Origin: CBDCLY01 sp965218715
Lineage (GTDB): Bacteria > Bacteroidota > Bacteroidia > Flavobacteriales_E > Vicingaceae
Assembly (NCBI GenBank): GCA_965218715.1
Contig: CBDCLY010000020.1
Location: 1-29,788 of the forward strand
DNA length: 29,788 nt
Direction of reading: 5' to 3'
Part shown: one piece after another, positions 29,389 through 29,788 of the stretch
Position numbering within the stretch: position 1 is the stretch's first letter
Layout: each line of letters starts with the position of its first letter
Notes under the pieces: generated by a model
The model's database searches: none
What the model was told of the DNA's origin: nothing
Seen by the model: only the letters and a program-made list of their open reading frames with translations
Position numbers and translations under genes: made by a program

Positions 29389-29788
29389 ATGAAACGAATC
29401 ATTTTCAGTATCCTTCTTTGTGGCCAATTCTTATATGGCCATTCACAAGACAGCCTTGAGTTAAGAACCTTTGGAATTAGCCTTTTGAATAATTTTTCTT
29501 CAGGAAATTTTGAGGGTCTCTATTCCAATTATGGTACTGTTGCCCAATTTGAGAATTATGTGAAGGCATCTCCCCTTTCAAATGTATTGCCTAATGATTC
29601 AGCATTAGCGTCGAAAATGTACAAAGAAGTAAGATTGCAGAGCTTTTCAAAATTTAAAAAAACGACTGAGGAAGCCTATTCTAAATGGAAAAGTGCAGGT
29701 TTTAATCGCGATGAAATTGAGATAGATAATTTAAGAATCAAGAAAGGTGAAGAAATGATTGTCATGACATTTCCAGGCGAAATTTGGA
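29389..29788 (+). CDS. Secreted protein of unknown function, N-terminal part (cut by window edge)
   Basis: The frame is open from ATG 29389 to the window end (133 codons). The start MKRIIFSILLCGQFLYGHSQ is a signal peptide, with cleavage likely after GHS. The mature part reads DSLELRTFGISLLNNFSSGN and then alpha-rich sequence with many Ser, Lys and Glu residues, such as YKEVRLQSFSKFKKTTEEAY, and ends with EEMIVMTFPGEIW. I recognise no family. NFSSGNFEGLYSNY could resemble small exported SnoaL/NTF2-like proteins, but that is a guess. It is fourth in the row of co-directional units separated by palindromes. Confidence 0.7.
   Translation, partial: MKRIIFSILLCGQFLYGHSQDSLELRTFGISLLNNFSSGNFEGLYSNYGTVAQFENYVKASPLSNVLPNDSALASKMYKEVRLQSFSKFKKTTEEAYSKWKSAGFNRDEIEIDNLRIKKGEEMIVMTFPGEIW

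Noticed and set aside
26932..29788. Reading the last four genes as an ordinary operon
   Set aside because: Gaps of 67-97 bases filled with imperfect palindromes, unrelated functions and complementary unit ends fit cassettes better, though this is not proven.

Overview
The window looks like a chromosomal segment of a member of the Bacteroidota, most likely a gliding or aquatic Flavobacteriales-type organism. The lineage signs are two large TonB-dependent receptors, a PorV/PorQ-family barrel beside a giant protein with a type IX secretion-like C-terminus, a GldA-type gliding ABC ATPase, an ATP synthase beta-epsilon pair split from the other subunits, a short epsilon subunit, and several promoters matching the Bacteroidota -7 element TAnnTTTG with TTG/TTTG about 18-21 bases upstream. 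The species cannot be named from the sequence.

Layout. Bases 1-9400 (minus strand): the start of greA, then a three-gene operon read as TonB-dependent receptor, 1401-aa secreted protein, PorV-like barrel, ending in a strong hairpin terminator. Bases 9500-10340: a small basic secreted protein and a divergent Rieske-like lipoprotein. Bases 10357-16840: ahcY (minus) shares a compact divergent promoter region with a plus-strand operon of a 4'-phosphopantetheinyl transferase, a GGGP/PcrB-type prenyl-glyceryl phosphate synthase, a PnuC-family transporter and a NadR-like kinase. A TPP riboswitch follows immediately and leads into a second TonB-dependent receptor, so the last three genes plausibly form a thiamine capture, transport and phosphorylation unit. 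Bases 16837-26574 are housekeeping: an LRR protein with ribF, atpD-atpC, an rsgA-dtd-MazG-like operon, gldA, metK, and era-der.

From 26592 onward the character changes. An initiator tRNA-Met with a clear promoter and terminator is followed by about 240 bases of non-coding, hairpin-rich DNA. Then come four co-directional ORFs: an FkbM methyltransferase, a TIKI/TraB/ChaN-like protein, a secreted protein of unknown function, and a truncated secreted protein. They are separated only by short imperfect palindromes. Two of these spacers share the architecture AAC-N4-stem...stem-N7-GTT, with one extra base in the 5' arm. The left end of the FkbM unit (GTTGGCTGC) is the exact reverse complement of the motif at its right end (GCAGCCAAC). 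This is the arrangement expected of integron gene cassettes with attC sites. No integrase is in the window, so this may be the edge of an array (or a cluster lacking an integrase) inserted downstream of the tRNA. It is the most interesting part of the window.

No CRISPR array, insertion sequence, rRNA or prophage gene was seen. No gene-free stretch exceeds 300 bases; the longest is 26731-27001 and it is described.
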